Made by a program: the position numbers and the translations under genes. Positions 52,805 to 61,418 of a stretch of DNA of 64,000 nt are shown here, one piece after another (position 1 is the first letter of the stretch; every line of letters begins with the position of its first letter). Source of the stretch: Cerasicoccus sp. TK19100 (GTDB lineage: Bacteria > Verrucomicrobiota > Verrucomicrobiia > Opitutales > Cerasicoccaceae); NCBI RefSeq assembly GCF_027257155.1, contig NZ_JAPWDU010000002.1, forward strand, positions 620,001-684,000, read 5' to 3'. Under the pieces are notes generated by a model. It saw only the letters and a list, made by a program, of their open reading frames with translations, searched no databases and had not been told where the DNA came from.

Positions 52805-55537
52805 ATGATTAAAAATTTTAACCTGCTAATCCGTATTTCAGCACTGCTGCCTCTCGTTGTGGGGCATTCAGGGCTACAAGGGCAGGAAGAATCCCCCGAC
52901 TACAGTGATTCAACCGAAGTCGATACACTTGAGCCAGTATACATGTTTGGGTCTCTTTTTACCCCTCATCAAGTCGACACTAAAGAGCCGATTACATTTC
53001 TATCCCCTGAAGACATAGAGTTGATGGGAGTTCAACGTCCCATCGAAGCCTTGCGCCTCCAACCGATGATGTTCGGTGCCATGAATACTGAAAATGACAG
53101 CAATGGCGGCACCGGATCGGCCTCGCCCAACATTCATGGCCTCGGCACGCTCCGCACATTAAACTTGATCAACGGACGGCGCGCTGGTGGCAACAGCGCC
53201 TTCAACCTGCAGCCTGGCGGCTTCGCCAACTACAACTTGATACCACAGGCTGCGATTGCCGGTATGGAAATCCTCCCCGAATCGGCGAGCACCACGTATG
53301 GCTCTGACGCCATAGCCGGCGCGATCAATGTGGACCTGATACGACGTTTTGAAGGAGTGCAGGTGTCCGGCCTTTACGGCGATACCACATCCGGCGGTGG
53401 CCAAACCCAACAGTATTCGCTCACCGGTGGCTTCTACCTCGACGAAGACACACACCTTACCCTCCTGGGAAGCTTTTACGATCAGCAGGTCATCTGGGCC
53501 AGAGACCGGAGCCTCTCTTCCACGACCGATTTCCGCTCCCGTGGGGGCACCAATCGCGGCAGCAGCACTTTCTCCGGGCGCGCAAATCTTCGCGTTGGCG
53601 GAAATCCGGTTCAGAGCGTCCTCGCACCCGGCGTCGATTTTCCCACATCCGGTGCAAGCTACGTCCCCTACAATCAGAGCACCGACGCATTTAACTACAA
53701 CCAGTATGCGCCGGTCATTCCCGCGTTGGAGATTGCCAATGGATACGCCGCGCTAGAGCACGAGTTGTCAGAACAGATAACGCTCTATGGCGACTTCCTC
53801 TACGCATACAGCAATCAAGACAACGGCCTGGCACCGGCCCCCTGGAGCGCATCGAATGCCCCTGGGCTGCTCACAGCGGTTCGCGCTAGCCCACATACGC
53901 CCGTGGCACCGACGGATGTGCTTGATGTTAGCTACCGCAATTTTGAAGAAGGTAACCTCCTGACGCAGTTCACGCGAAACGCCTTTCGCGTAGTGGGTGG
54001 CGCACGCGGGATTGTCGACGATCGCTGGGAATGGGACAGCGCGTTACTCTATACTCAAACCGATTTTAAAGCCAACATCAGCGGTATCTCCGACGCCAGG
54101 CTACTCATCCCCCATATCAATAGCGGGCTCTTCAACCCCTATGCGCGATCCGTCACGGGTGTGAATGGTGGCATTGCCTTTGATAACGCCACTGCGCTGA
54201 ACGCCGCTTCAATTAAGGCTCGAGACGAGTTCTACGAGAATCTGTTTTCCTATGACGCCACCGTTTCCGGTGAAGTCTTTAAACTTCCGGCAGGCAGTCT
54301 CACCAGCGCCGTCGGGGCAGAGATACGTTATGAAAGCATTGACGCCACCCCGGACCCGATCTGGGGAACCCGGCAAAACCTGGGGGGAACGGGATACGCC
54401 AGCCCGTTTTCCGGAAAGCGCGAAGTCTTTGCCTTGTTTAATGAAAACCGCATTCCGCTCATTTCCAGCGAGCAGAAGATTACTGGCATCCACCAGTTGG
54501 ACCTCAGCATCGGGCTGCGCTACGAAAATTTCTCCGATCAGGGCGACGATCCCATCACCAACCTGCAGGCCAATAACCGCTACGACAACTTTTCCTGGGA
54601 GGCCGCCATTCAGTTAAAGCCGATTGAGAGTGTCACGCTACGCGGTTCCTACAGCACTGGTTTCCGTGCCCCCACCTTGTTTGAATCCTACGCCAGCGAT
54701 GTTTTCGACTTTCCTATTTTGGTGGACCCAACCGGTGCCACTCCTCCCGGCACACCAATCCCAACACTGGTCCGAGGCAATCCCAACCTAGACCCGGAGA
54801 CCTCGCAGAGCTGGAATGCCTCCGCCGAATGGCAACCGGAACCTGTGCCCGGCCTCACGCTTCGCGCCACCTACTACTATGTAAATGTAGACGATGCTAT
54901 CGCCAATGGCGCACAATTCACCCTCGATAACGATCCCTCCAATGTCATTCGTCGGCCGGACGGAACCGTGGCTCTGGTTAACTCCAAATTTTTCAATGCC
55001 TCCAGCCTGACCACCCAAGGCATGGACTACACCATCGAGTATGAACGCCCATTGAGCACCGCAGTAAGCATGGTCACCACGCTGAGCGTGAACCAAGTTA
55101 TTTCGTACGAAGCGGTCGTGCCTGGCGTGGGAAACATCGACTTCGCTGGCAACTATATTGACAAGCGCTCCAATAATCTGAGCCCGGGCGCGATCCCAAA
55201 GTGGCGCGGTCTATACACGCTGTTTTTCTTTGTTTATGACGCTTCCCTTGGCGCTACGGTGCAATACATCGGCTCCTACAACGATGACTCAAGCTTTACC
55301 GCCGGTAACCAGCCGCGACGGGTGTCCGATTACGCAACACTCAACTTGGTAGCAACCTATGAGTTCAAGGATAGCGGCAGTGCCCTTCTCAACGGAAGCA
55401 CCGTTGCCATAGGGGTAGATAATGTCTTTAACAGCAGCCCCCCATTTGCCGCCGGTGCGTTTGCCGACGGCTACGACACGTCACTCTACTCGATTCAAAA
55501 CCGCTTCATCTACGGATCGATCAGTAAAAAGTTCTAA
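52805..55537 (+). CDS. TonB-dependent outer-membrane receptor
   Basis: A 910-aa outer-membrane receptor. After a signal peptide (ending near LQGQ, residue 27) comes a short linker that may hold the TonB box (TEVDTLEPVYMFG), the plug domain (about 60-180: IRPIEALRLQP-like block, ATYGSDAIAGAINVDL-type motif) and a 22-strand barrel ending in FIYGSISKKF with terminal Phe. It lacks the SusC N-terminal extension, and no SusD follows, so it is a stand-alone TBDR of the siderophore/peptide type. It is divergent from the response regulator and convergent with the YcaO gene (16 bp between stops). Its ligand may be the putative modified peptide or its metal complex (inference). Confidence 0.93.
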   Translation: MIKNFNLLIRISALLPLVVGHSGLQGQEESPDYSDSTEVDTLEPVYMFGSLFTPHQVDTKEPITFLSPEDIELMGVQRPIEALRLQPMMFGAMNTENDSNGGTGSASPNIHGLGTLRTLNLINGRRAGGNSAFNLQPGGFANYNLIPQAAIAGMEILPESASTTYGSDAIAGAINVDLIRRFEGVQVSGLYGDTTSGGGQTQQYSLTGGFYLDEDTHLTLLGSFYDQQVIWARDRSLSSTTDFRSRGGTNRGSSTFSGRANLRVGGNPVQSVLAPGVDFPTSGASYVPYNQSTDAFNYNQYAPVIPALEIANGYAALEHELSEQITLYGDFLYAYSNQDNGLAPAPWSASNAPGLLTAVRASPHTPVAPTDVLDVSYRNFEEGNLLTQFTRNAFRVVGGARGIVDDRWEWDSALLYTQTDFKANISGISDARLLIPHINSGLFNPYARSVTGVNGGIAFDNATALNAASIKARDEFYENLFSYDATVSGEVFKLPAGSLTSAVGAEIRYESIDATPDPIWGTRQNLGGTGYASPFSGKREVFALFNENRIPLISSEQKITGIHQLDLSIGLRYENFSDQGDDPITNLQANNRYDNFSWEAAIQLKPIESVTLRGSYSTGFRAPTLFESYASDVFDFPILVDPTGATPPGTPIPTLVRGNPNLDPETSQSWNASAEWQPEPVPGLTLRATYYYVNVDDAIANGAQFTLDNDPSNVIRRPDGTVALVNSKFFNASSLTTQGMDYTIEYERPLSTAVSMVTTLSVNQVISYEAVVPGVGNIDFAGNYIDKRSNNLSPGAIPKWRGLYTLFFFVYDASLGATVQYIGSYNDDSSFTAGNQPRRVSDYATLNLVATYEFKDSGSALLNGSTVAIGVDNVFNSSPPFAAGAFADGYDTSLYSIQNRFIYGSISKKF

Positions 55538-55553
55538 CGGCAAGCGGACCCAA

Positions 55554-56441
55554 TTACCAAAAGAAATAGTCGGCTCTGTCGCTCGCGAATTCACGGTTCG
55601 GCTGCTCGTAGACCACGCGCCAAACGGTTACGTATTGATCCCAAGGCCCCTTAACCTTACGATCAATCAGGACTTTGGGCTTGGTGGACCATTTTCCAGC
55701 CGGACGGCTCTCCATGCGCTTGATTAATTCAGTGAACCCATCCGGACGCGAGTAGAACAATGCCCGCTTTTCAAACAAATGCTGCGACTGCTGGACATAT
55801 TCGAGATCAATGGACTCATGCTTTTGATAGTGTTCTTTAATGATGTTCGCCATGCGGTGCATTTCCACCGCTGCGCGCCAACAGGCATCCCCCTCTTTAT
55901 TCGCTAACCCGAAACCGTAAGTATAAAATCGCTCCTCCACGAATTGCCAGAGCAGTACCACCACATGGTCGCTGATAGGATTCTCCAATTGGATAGCGCG
56001 AATCCCTGGGTATGGATCGCCCAATGCAGTGTAGTCAAGATGCCCCTCCCACCACAGGATCAAAATATGGCGCTCAATTGCCTCACGCTCGGCCGACTGC
56101 CGGGCACCCTTGTCGAACAAACCTGGAAATGCGCCCATTCCATTTGAGGTCGGATCATAGTCAAAGCCGTATTCGCTGACGTTATTTAACTTACACTCAC
56201 GAAACGCCCACCTTTCCAGGGCTTCAGAGACGGCGCGAAACCTGGCAGTCGTCGGATCGGATGCGGAACCAACACCATCCGGATACGGCTGATCGATACG
56301 CAACTCATCCCGCAGGAAACCGGCTGCGGAATATTGCTCCCGTCCCAAAATTACCTCAATGCCGACCTCCATTGATTTGATCGGCCCTCCATCCTTGGAC
56401 ATGACATCCCGATATTTGATCGGGGCTAAGTTCATGTTCAT
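55554..56441 (-). CDS. Compact stand-alone YcaO-domain protein
   Basis: A 295-aa YcaO-superfamily protein, shorter than the usual 400 or more. The ATP-grasping motifs are present: SEALER (residues 72-77, from SDPTTARFRAVSEALERWAF), PTSNGMGA (97-104), REAIER (119-124) and GLANKEGDACWRAAVEMHRM. YcaO enzymes activate a peptide backbone amide with ATP to form azolines or thioamides in ribosomal peptides, or act on other amides. No partner E1-like protein, dehydrogenase or TfuA homologue is seen. The start is taken at ATG 56441 (another ATG at 56435); a TTG at 56489 would translate through a strong hairpin. A 39-codon ORF with Shine-Dalgarno sequence lies directly upstream on the same strand. Confidence 0.82.
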   Translation of the reverse strand: MNMNLAPIKYRDVMSKDGGPIKSMEVGIEVILGREQYSAAGFLRDELRIDQPYPDGVGSASDPTTARFRAVSEALERWAFRECKLNNVSEYGFDYDPTSNGMGAFPGLFDKGARQSAEREAIERHILILWWEGHLDYTALGDPYPGIRAIQLENPISDHVVVLLWQFVEERFYTYGFGLANKEGDACWRAAVEMHRMANIIKEHYQKHESIDLEYVQQSQHLFEKRALFYSRPDGFTELIKRMESRPAGKWSTKPKVLIDRKVKGPWDQYVTVWRVVYEQPNREFASDRADYFFW

Positions 56442-56456
56442 AGTATTAAACAATAA

Positions 56457-56487
56457 GCGTGCCGCTTCCGACAGGAAAGCGACACGC
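56457..56487 (-). terminator. Hairpin between the small ORF and the YcaO gene (attenuator candidate)
   Basis: On the minus strand GCGTGTCGCTTTCC, loop TGTC, GGAAGCGGCACGC with one mismatch and one bulge, followed by TTATTGTTTAAT. The tail is T-rich but interrupted, which suggests partial termination, leaving the small ORF transcribed more than YcaO. The YcaO ATG lies 16 bp beyond it. Confidence 0.6.
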
Positions 56488-56525
56488 AAAAAAGTAGTGA
56501 TTAGTATTGGGGAGATTTTTGATGA

Positions 56526-56645
56526 CTAAACTTCGCAGGGGTATGAGGGCCAAGCCTTCGTTTGCATTTTATCCATCGAAGACTGAGAGCGGAGCCCAAC
56601 GTTGTAAGTAATCGTTGAGATAATGGATACTATTGCTTTTTTCAT
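56526..56645 (-). CDS. 39-aa ORF, putative precursor peptide for the YcaO enzyme
   Basis: This ORF is too short for routine gene calls. It starts with ATG 56645, preceded by TAAGGA at the Shine-Dalgarno position, which is rare among neighbouring genes. The product begins MKKAIVSIISTITYNVGLR, has a Ser/Met-rich middle, and ends KAWPSYPCEV followed by TAG. The N-terminal part could be a leader and the C-terminal part, with Trp, Pro, Ser, Tyr and a single Cys37, a core. A YcaO target would be Cys37, Ser34 or a nearby backbone amide. The gene is followed by an attenuator-like hairpin and the YcaO gene, the usual order in ribosomal peptide clusters. It could instead be a chance ORF or a leader peptide; no homologue is known to me. 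Confidence 0.55.
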   Translation of the reverse strand: MKKAIVSIISTITYNVGLRSQSSMDKMQTKAWPSYPCEV

Positions 56646-56684
56646 GATTCCTTAGTTACTTGATATTAACGAAGTAATCCCGTT

Positions 56685-59600
56685 TTGAGATCACAACTTA
56701 GCATAATCGAAAACTTGAAAATACTCCAAGTATTCAAACCCCTCAAATTTGGGTGGTTCGCTTTAATATTATTCTATTCTGTAGTCTGTGTAGAAGCTGA
56801 GCTAATCGGCTCTCCTCCCATCAAAACTTACACGCCCAACGAATACTTGGCCAAAGGGCACAACTGGGCCTTCACCCAAGACCGCGAAGGCCGAATTTAC
56901 ACCGGAAACGACGCAGGAATACTGCAGTATGATGGTGTCAATTGGCGCTTATTTCCTCTGCCTTTCAGCATTTTCGACTTATTCTATGATTCTGAAAATC
57001 GTATCTGGGTGTCAGGTGTTAATGCGATGGGATATGTCGAGTTACAATCCGGAGTAATGTCGAAATACGTCCCGGTGGCAGAGGAAATCCACCAGGACTT
57101 AGGTGAGATTTGGAACATCACCAAAATAGGCAATACCATCTATGGCACCGCCCAAGGCAGCATCATCGAATATGATGGCAAAAACCTCACACGTCACAAC
57201 CTGCCAAACACGAACCGCCTGACCAGTGCAACTGATCAGCAAGCGCTCTACATCAGCCAAAATGAAATCGGCTTACATATCTTAAAACCCGGCGAAGAAA
57301 TGGTAACCATTACCGGGGGCAAAGCAGACGTTGCCAGGGTCCACTCTGAATTCATCTCCGCACAAGGCACACACATTTTTGCAACATTTCGGAACGGCTT
57401 GCTAGAGCTAAAGGACGACGCTCTCGTCCCTTGGAATCACGAGCTGCAAGAGCTGCTAAACGGAACGAACTGCTATAAATCGCTACAATTAGACGACGGC
57501 AGGATACTCATCGCAACCCACCAATCAGGCGTCTTGCTAATCTCTCCCGATGGCGAATCTTTAGGCCAAATTACCGAGGAAGACGGCCTGCTCAGTAACT
57601 TCGTCATCAACATGTTTCAGGATATGGACGGCTCGATTTGGATTGCGCATGAGATCGGTCTTAGCCTGCTCGACCTGCTTTCGCCTTACACCATTTTGAA
57701 TGAACGCAACGGCCTGGCCACGAATATTGTTTACAGCCTGGAACAACAGGATAACCGGCTTCTGGCTGGCACGGCAAATGGGTGCATGGAATTCGAACCA
57801 CCTACCGAAAATAACCTTAATGGCTCATGGAAGCTCTTGGGCGAGGAGAACTCGGGTATTTGGCACATCGCCAAGACATCTCGCGGTCCATTGATTGCAG
57901 AGAATGACGGCTTCGGTCTCCTTACCGAAAATCAGCTAAAGACGGTTCTCTCCCTTGGCCATGAAGGCATCTATGCCACCACTATCACCCATAACGATCA
58001 GGAGTATATCCTGGCCACACAACGGCGCCAGTTGCATATTTGCCAATGGCAAGGCCAAGAGCTGCTGGTCCGTAAATCAATCGATGCCCCGGGCCCGCTC
58101 TGGACGATTGTTAACTTTGAAGATGAGGTCTATCTGGGCTCAGTGGCCAACGGCGTGCTGAGAGTAAGCCAAGAGGCGTTCTTCTCCGATGAGCCTGTAT
58201 TACTGGATAGCTTTCTGGACAGCCTCACGAATGCGCAATCATGGGGCTACTTCATCAAGCTTGCGCGCGGCGTTGTACTCCTGACTAATTCTGGCCTCCA
58301 TTACCGGGCCAACAACAGCGACGACTGGCAACGCGTCCCGGGCAGCCCCAAAACATATGGGGCCAATCCGTATGCCGTCAATTTTTACCAAAGCTCAGAT
58401 TCGAAGCTGTGGATCAGCTACCTAGAGGACAAAGGCTATCAGTTTGCTCAAGTGAACTGGTCGGAAGACTCCCTCCGACCATTAGTGAGCCGCATACCCG
58501 TGGAAGGCTTGAAAGAGCTCAACGAAATCCACAGCCTACTTGTCGATGAAGATACTTCGGTTGCTTGGTTTGGCGGCAGTGGTGGGATCGTGCGCGAAAG
58601 GAGCGTGGGTAGCAAACCAGACTATTCAGAACGCGCTCCCATCATCACCGACTCCGAAATCGCTGGGCAAAGCACCGGCACTCGCAACGAATTTAAATTC
58701 CCGGTAAAGCTGGCCACATTTAACTTTGCGCTACCATACTACGGTGCCAAGGAGGTTTCCTATCGCACACGCATGGCGGGCCAAAGTGACGACTGGAGCC
58801 AAGCGACGACCAACACCTTCAAAGAGTTCACAAACTTGGCCGAGGGCGAGTATGCATTCCAGGTCCAGGCCCTACTCGATGGCGTTCCCCTGCCCTCTAT
58901 CGCGAGTCATTCATTCCGCATCCTCCCCCCTTGGTATCGCACTTGGGGCGCGTTTATTCTTTATCTACTTGGTGCGATTGCCTTGGCCTACTTGCTGGTT
59001 TATTTCCGCACCCGCAGCCTGCAACGAGCCAATGTGATGCTGGAAGAAGCCGTCCGCAACCGGACCGTCGAATTGGAAAAAACCAACGTCAGGCTCGCCC
59101 AGGCCAATACCGCAAAAAACCGCTTCCTGGCAAATGTCAGCCATGAGATTCGCAACCCCATGAATGGGATCGTGGGCCTGGCGCATCTACTGCTCGAAGA
59201 TGGCCGGCCAGCCGAAAAGCGGCGACTCACCCACCTGCTCAGTACATCAGAGCACCTGAAGGTGCTGCTTGATGGCTTATTGGATTTTGCCGCAATCGAG
59301 AATGGACAGGTCCGCCTGCAAAAGACGACCTTTTCCCTGGAGACGCTCTTGGACGAGCTCGAATCACTACACCAGCGCCTCGCACTAGACAAAGGCATCG
59401 AGCTAATCGTTGAAAAACGCTTTGAAAGTTGCCCCGAACTTTATGGAGACGTGGGTAAGCTACGGCAAATCCTCTACAATCTAACCTCCAACGCCATCAA
59501 GTTTACCGGCGAAGGCAGCGTCACCGTTCGTGCCTTTACCCAACACGATAAGAGCCACAACAAAACCGAGCTGTATTTCGAAATCGAAGACACCGGCAAT

Positions 59601-60560
59601 GGCATTCGCCCGGAAGACCAAAAGCGCATCTTTGAGCAATTCAATCGGGGCGCGAATACCAATTCGCAAATCAAAGGCATCGGCTTGGGCCTATCCATCG
59701 CGGATCGCCTGGCCAAGCTGCTCGACGGAGCCTTGGAGCTAGATACCCAATACGACAATGGGGCGCGCTTCACTCTGCGCCTTCAGTTACCCTTTGCCGA
59801 CCAGAGCACCTCACCCGAGAACGGGGACGACTCCAGTTGCGCAGAAAGCCTGAAGGGTTTGCAGGCTTTGGTTATTGAAGATGAGTCATATAACCAAATC
59901 GTGGTCGAAGGACTACTCAAACGCGAATCCGTAAAAGTGACGCTGGCGAGCTCTGCCGAAGAAGGCATCAAGGAATTCGTCAAGCACAACTGGGACTTCG
60001 TGCTGGTGGATATCAACCTGCCCGGAGCCAGCGGTATTGAATTCGCACGCATGGTTCGCGATGCCGCTGAAAAAGCAGAAACACCGCTGATCGCGATGAG
60101 CGCCTATGTTGCCGACTTTGACCGGGAGGAAATGATCAAGGCCGGCATCACCGGTTTCGTCCCCAAACCATTTACACCGGAAGAGCTCACCAATGCCATC
60201 CAGGCTAAAACCCAATCAGCCTTACCTAGCCTGACGAAAGCGAAGAAGGATAAGGTATCGCTCATGAAATACATTGCCGGGGATGACGCCAACAGGCTCA
60301 AAGATCTTCAAAAAGAATTACACGAGAGCCTTCAGAGTTATTGCGAGAAATTGACCAAAGCCATGCAGTCCAACGACCTTGAGAGCGCCCGATTGCTCCT
60401 CCACGACATGGCACCGCTGATCCGGCTAACACAGGACGACCACCTGATCCACTTGACCGAAACCCTACATAATCTCGTGCACGAGGGTGACTTTAAAGGA
60501 TTCGAGCAGGTTTTTGCTGAATTCGTATCCGAGTGCGGCAAACTGGCACCGGAGGAGTAA
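56685..60560 (+). CDS. Hybrid sensor histidine kinase with beta-propeller sensor, receiver and Hpt-like domain
   Basis: A 1291-aa membrane sensor. After an N-terminal signal helix (about 22-37) comes a large exported sensor with propeller repeats (TQDREGRIYTGNDAGILQYDG; MFQDMDGSIWIAHEIGLSLLD) and a Y_Y_Y domain (about 690-745). One membrane helix (about 755-775) leads to a coiled coil, HisKA with His820 in ANVSHEIRNPMNG, HATPase (TSNAIKFTGEG; DTGNGIRPEDQKRIFEQF; GIGLGLSIADRLAKLL), a receiver with Asp1109 in LVDINLPGASG, and an Hpt-like bundle (LLLHDMAPLIRL). There is no DNA-binding domain, unlike classical hybrid two-component sugar sensors, so a separate regulator such as 52090 is needed. 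The start is TTG 56685 (or TTG 56715); no early ATG. It is divergent from the small ORF with only 40 bp between. Confidence 0.88.
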   Translation: MRSQLSIIENLKILQVFKPLKFGWFALILFYSVVCVEAELIGSPPIKTYTPNEYLAKGHNWAFTQDREGRIYTGNDAGILQYDGVNWRLFPLPFSIFDLFYDSENRIWVSGVNAMGYVELQSGVMSKYVPVAEEIHQDLGEIWNITKIGNTIYGTAQGSIIEYDGKNLTRHNLPNTNRLTSATDQQALYISQNEIGLHILKPGEEMVTITGGKADVARVHSEFISAQGTHIFATFRNGLLELKDDALVPWNHELQELLNGTNCYKSLQLDDGRILIATHQSGVLLISPDGESLGQITEEDGLLSNFVINMFQDMDGSIWIAHEIGLSLLDLLSPYTILNERNGLATNIVYSLEQQDNRLLAGTANGCMEFEPPTENNLNGSWKLLGEENSGIWHIAKTSRGPLIAENDGFGLLTENQLKTVLSLGHEGIYATTITHNDQEYILATQRRQLHICQWQGQELLVRKSIDAPGPLWTIVNFEDEVYLGSVANGVLRVSQEAFFSDEPVLLDSFLDSLTNAQSWGYFIKLARGVVLLTNSGLHYRANNSDDWQRVPGSPKTYGANPYAVNFYQSSDSKLWISYLEDKGYQFAQVNWSEDSLRPLVSRIPVEGLKELNEIHSLLVDEDTSVAWFGGSGGIVRERSVGSKPDYSERAPIITDSEIAGQSTGTRNEFKFPVKLATFNFALPYYGAKEVSYRTRMAGQSDDWSQATTNTFKEFTNLAEGEYAFQVQALLDGVPLPSIASHSFRILPPWYRTWGAFILYLLGAIALAYLLVYFRTRSLQRANVMLEEAVRNRTVELEKTNVRLAQANTAKNRFLANVSHEIRNPMNGIVGLAHLLLEDGRPAEKRRLTHLLSTSEHLKVLLDGLLDFAAIENGQVRLQKTTFSLETLLDELESLHQRLALDKGIELIVEKRFESCPELYGDVGKLRQILYNLTSNAIKFTGEGSVTVRAFTQHDKSHNKTELYFEIEDTGNGIRPEDQKRIFEQFNRGANTNSQIKGIGLGLSIADRLAKLLDGALELDTQYDNGARFTLRLQLPFADQSTSPENGDDSSCAESLKGLQALVIEDESYNQIVVEGLLKRESVKVTLASSAEEGIKEFVKHNWDFVLVDINLPGASGIEFARMVRDAAEKAETPLIAMSAYVADFDREEMIKAGITGFVPKPFTPEELTNAIQAKTQSALPSLTKAKKDKVSLMKYIAGDDANRLKDLQKELHESLQSYCEKLTKAMQSNDLESARLLLHDMAPLIRLTQDDHLIHLTETLHNLVHEGDFKGFEQVFAEFVSECGKLAPEE

Positions 60561-60627
60561 CGTTCAATGACTGAATTCGCAATCAGCGATCGCCAGCACG
60601 CAGTGTTCTGGCATCACCCAATCGCAA

Positions 60628-61065
60628 TCAAATAACGTACCGTTTAATCAACTGAGCAACTTCGTCAATGCCCTCGGCGATCCAGATAACGCCGCGCGTC
60701 ATTAAATCATCGCCCTTGCTAATTTGCGAATAGTCCAGCACCCAAAGAGGCTCAACTGTCTCTAAGCGAATACGATATGCCGAAAGAAGATGGATCAGTT
60801 TATCAGCCTGATCCAGGTTCGCCATATAACCTTGCTGATCCGAAGGCATGATTCGCGAGACCCAATCATCTAGCGTCTTAATACCTTGGAAACAATTAAC
60901 ATAAGCCGACCCATCTGGCTGAAAATGGAAACGACGATAATCTGCATCTAATTCATAGGTAACAGACTCTAGTATTCCTTCTGACTGGAATATCTGGCGA
61001 TGCTTATAAAATTCCATCATTTGAACGATTGACCCTATAATCTCGCGCCAACGTTCATATAACAA
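60628..61065 (-). CDS. Small protein of unknown function
   Basis: A 145-aa cytoplasmic protein beginning at TTG 61065 or at one of the two ATG codons at 61020 and 61017. It is mixed alpha/beta in appearance, with ESVTYELDADYRRFHFQPDGSAYVNCF as a beta-like core and IDEVAQLIKRYVI as a C-terminal helix. I do not recognise a family. It is convergent with the hybrid kinase gene (67 bp between stops). Base composition is AT-richer than the genes to its right. A link to the YcaO unit is possible only by position. Confidence 0.55.
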   Translation of the reverse strand: MLYERWREIIGSIVQMMEFYKHRQIFQSEGILESVTYELDADYRRFHFQPDGSAYVNCFQGIKTLDDWVSRIMPSDQQGYMANLDQADKLIHLLSAYRIRLETVEPLWVLDYSQISKGDDLMTRGVIWIAEGIDEVAQLIKRYVI

Positions 61066-61418
61066 CTTGCCAATTCCAGCAAAAATACGGGTTTTAATAA
61101 ATTGACTATTTAGCTCAATTAAAGTAACAAATATAACTAAATTTAAGACAATTTATTCACTAACATCTTTTGCGGTTATTAATAGCTAAATATCAATTAC
61201 GCAAAAATGATCGGTTGATTAAGCTAGCATTAATATTAATCAAATAATTACTAGGCTGTTTCATTTTTTACAAGTAATAATAACCAGATTCCCTTGCATA
61301 ATGCAAAATGCAAGCACAACGCATAGTAAAATCACCGCATGGCAGCACACATTAAGAATGGGGCTTGAAATTCCCGGCGAATCCCCCAGGCTAACGTGTT
61401 TTATAACGCACGTATCCC
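61066..61418. other. AT-rich intergenic region
   Basis: Strongly AT-rich stretch with no gene seen. It contains TTGCATAATGCAAAATGCAAG at 61294-61314, with TGCA words at 7-bp spacing. This recalls the left-side operator words but has a different geometry. The region likely holds the promoter of the gene at 61419. Confidence 0.55.

Noticed and set aside
52805-55537. SusC of a SusC/SusD polysaccharide-utilisation pair.
   Set aside because: No SusD-like gene is adjacent and the protein lacks the SusC-type N-terminal extension; it is better described as a stand-alone TonB-dependent receptor.
56442-56489. YcaO start at TTG 56489 (16 extra residues).
   Set aside because: The added segment is encoded by a stem-loop and gives residues unlike the family start; ATG 56441 or 56435 is more plausible.
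61294-61314. A ninth copy of the LacI-type operator (TTGCATAATGCAA).
   Set aside because: The arms are 3 bp apart instead of 6, and the words recur with a 7-bp period, so the geometry differs from all other copies.
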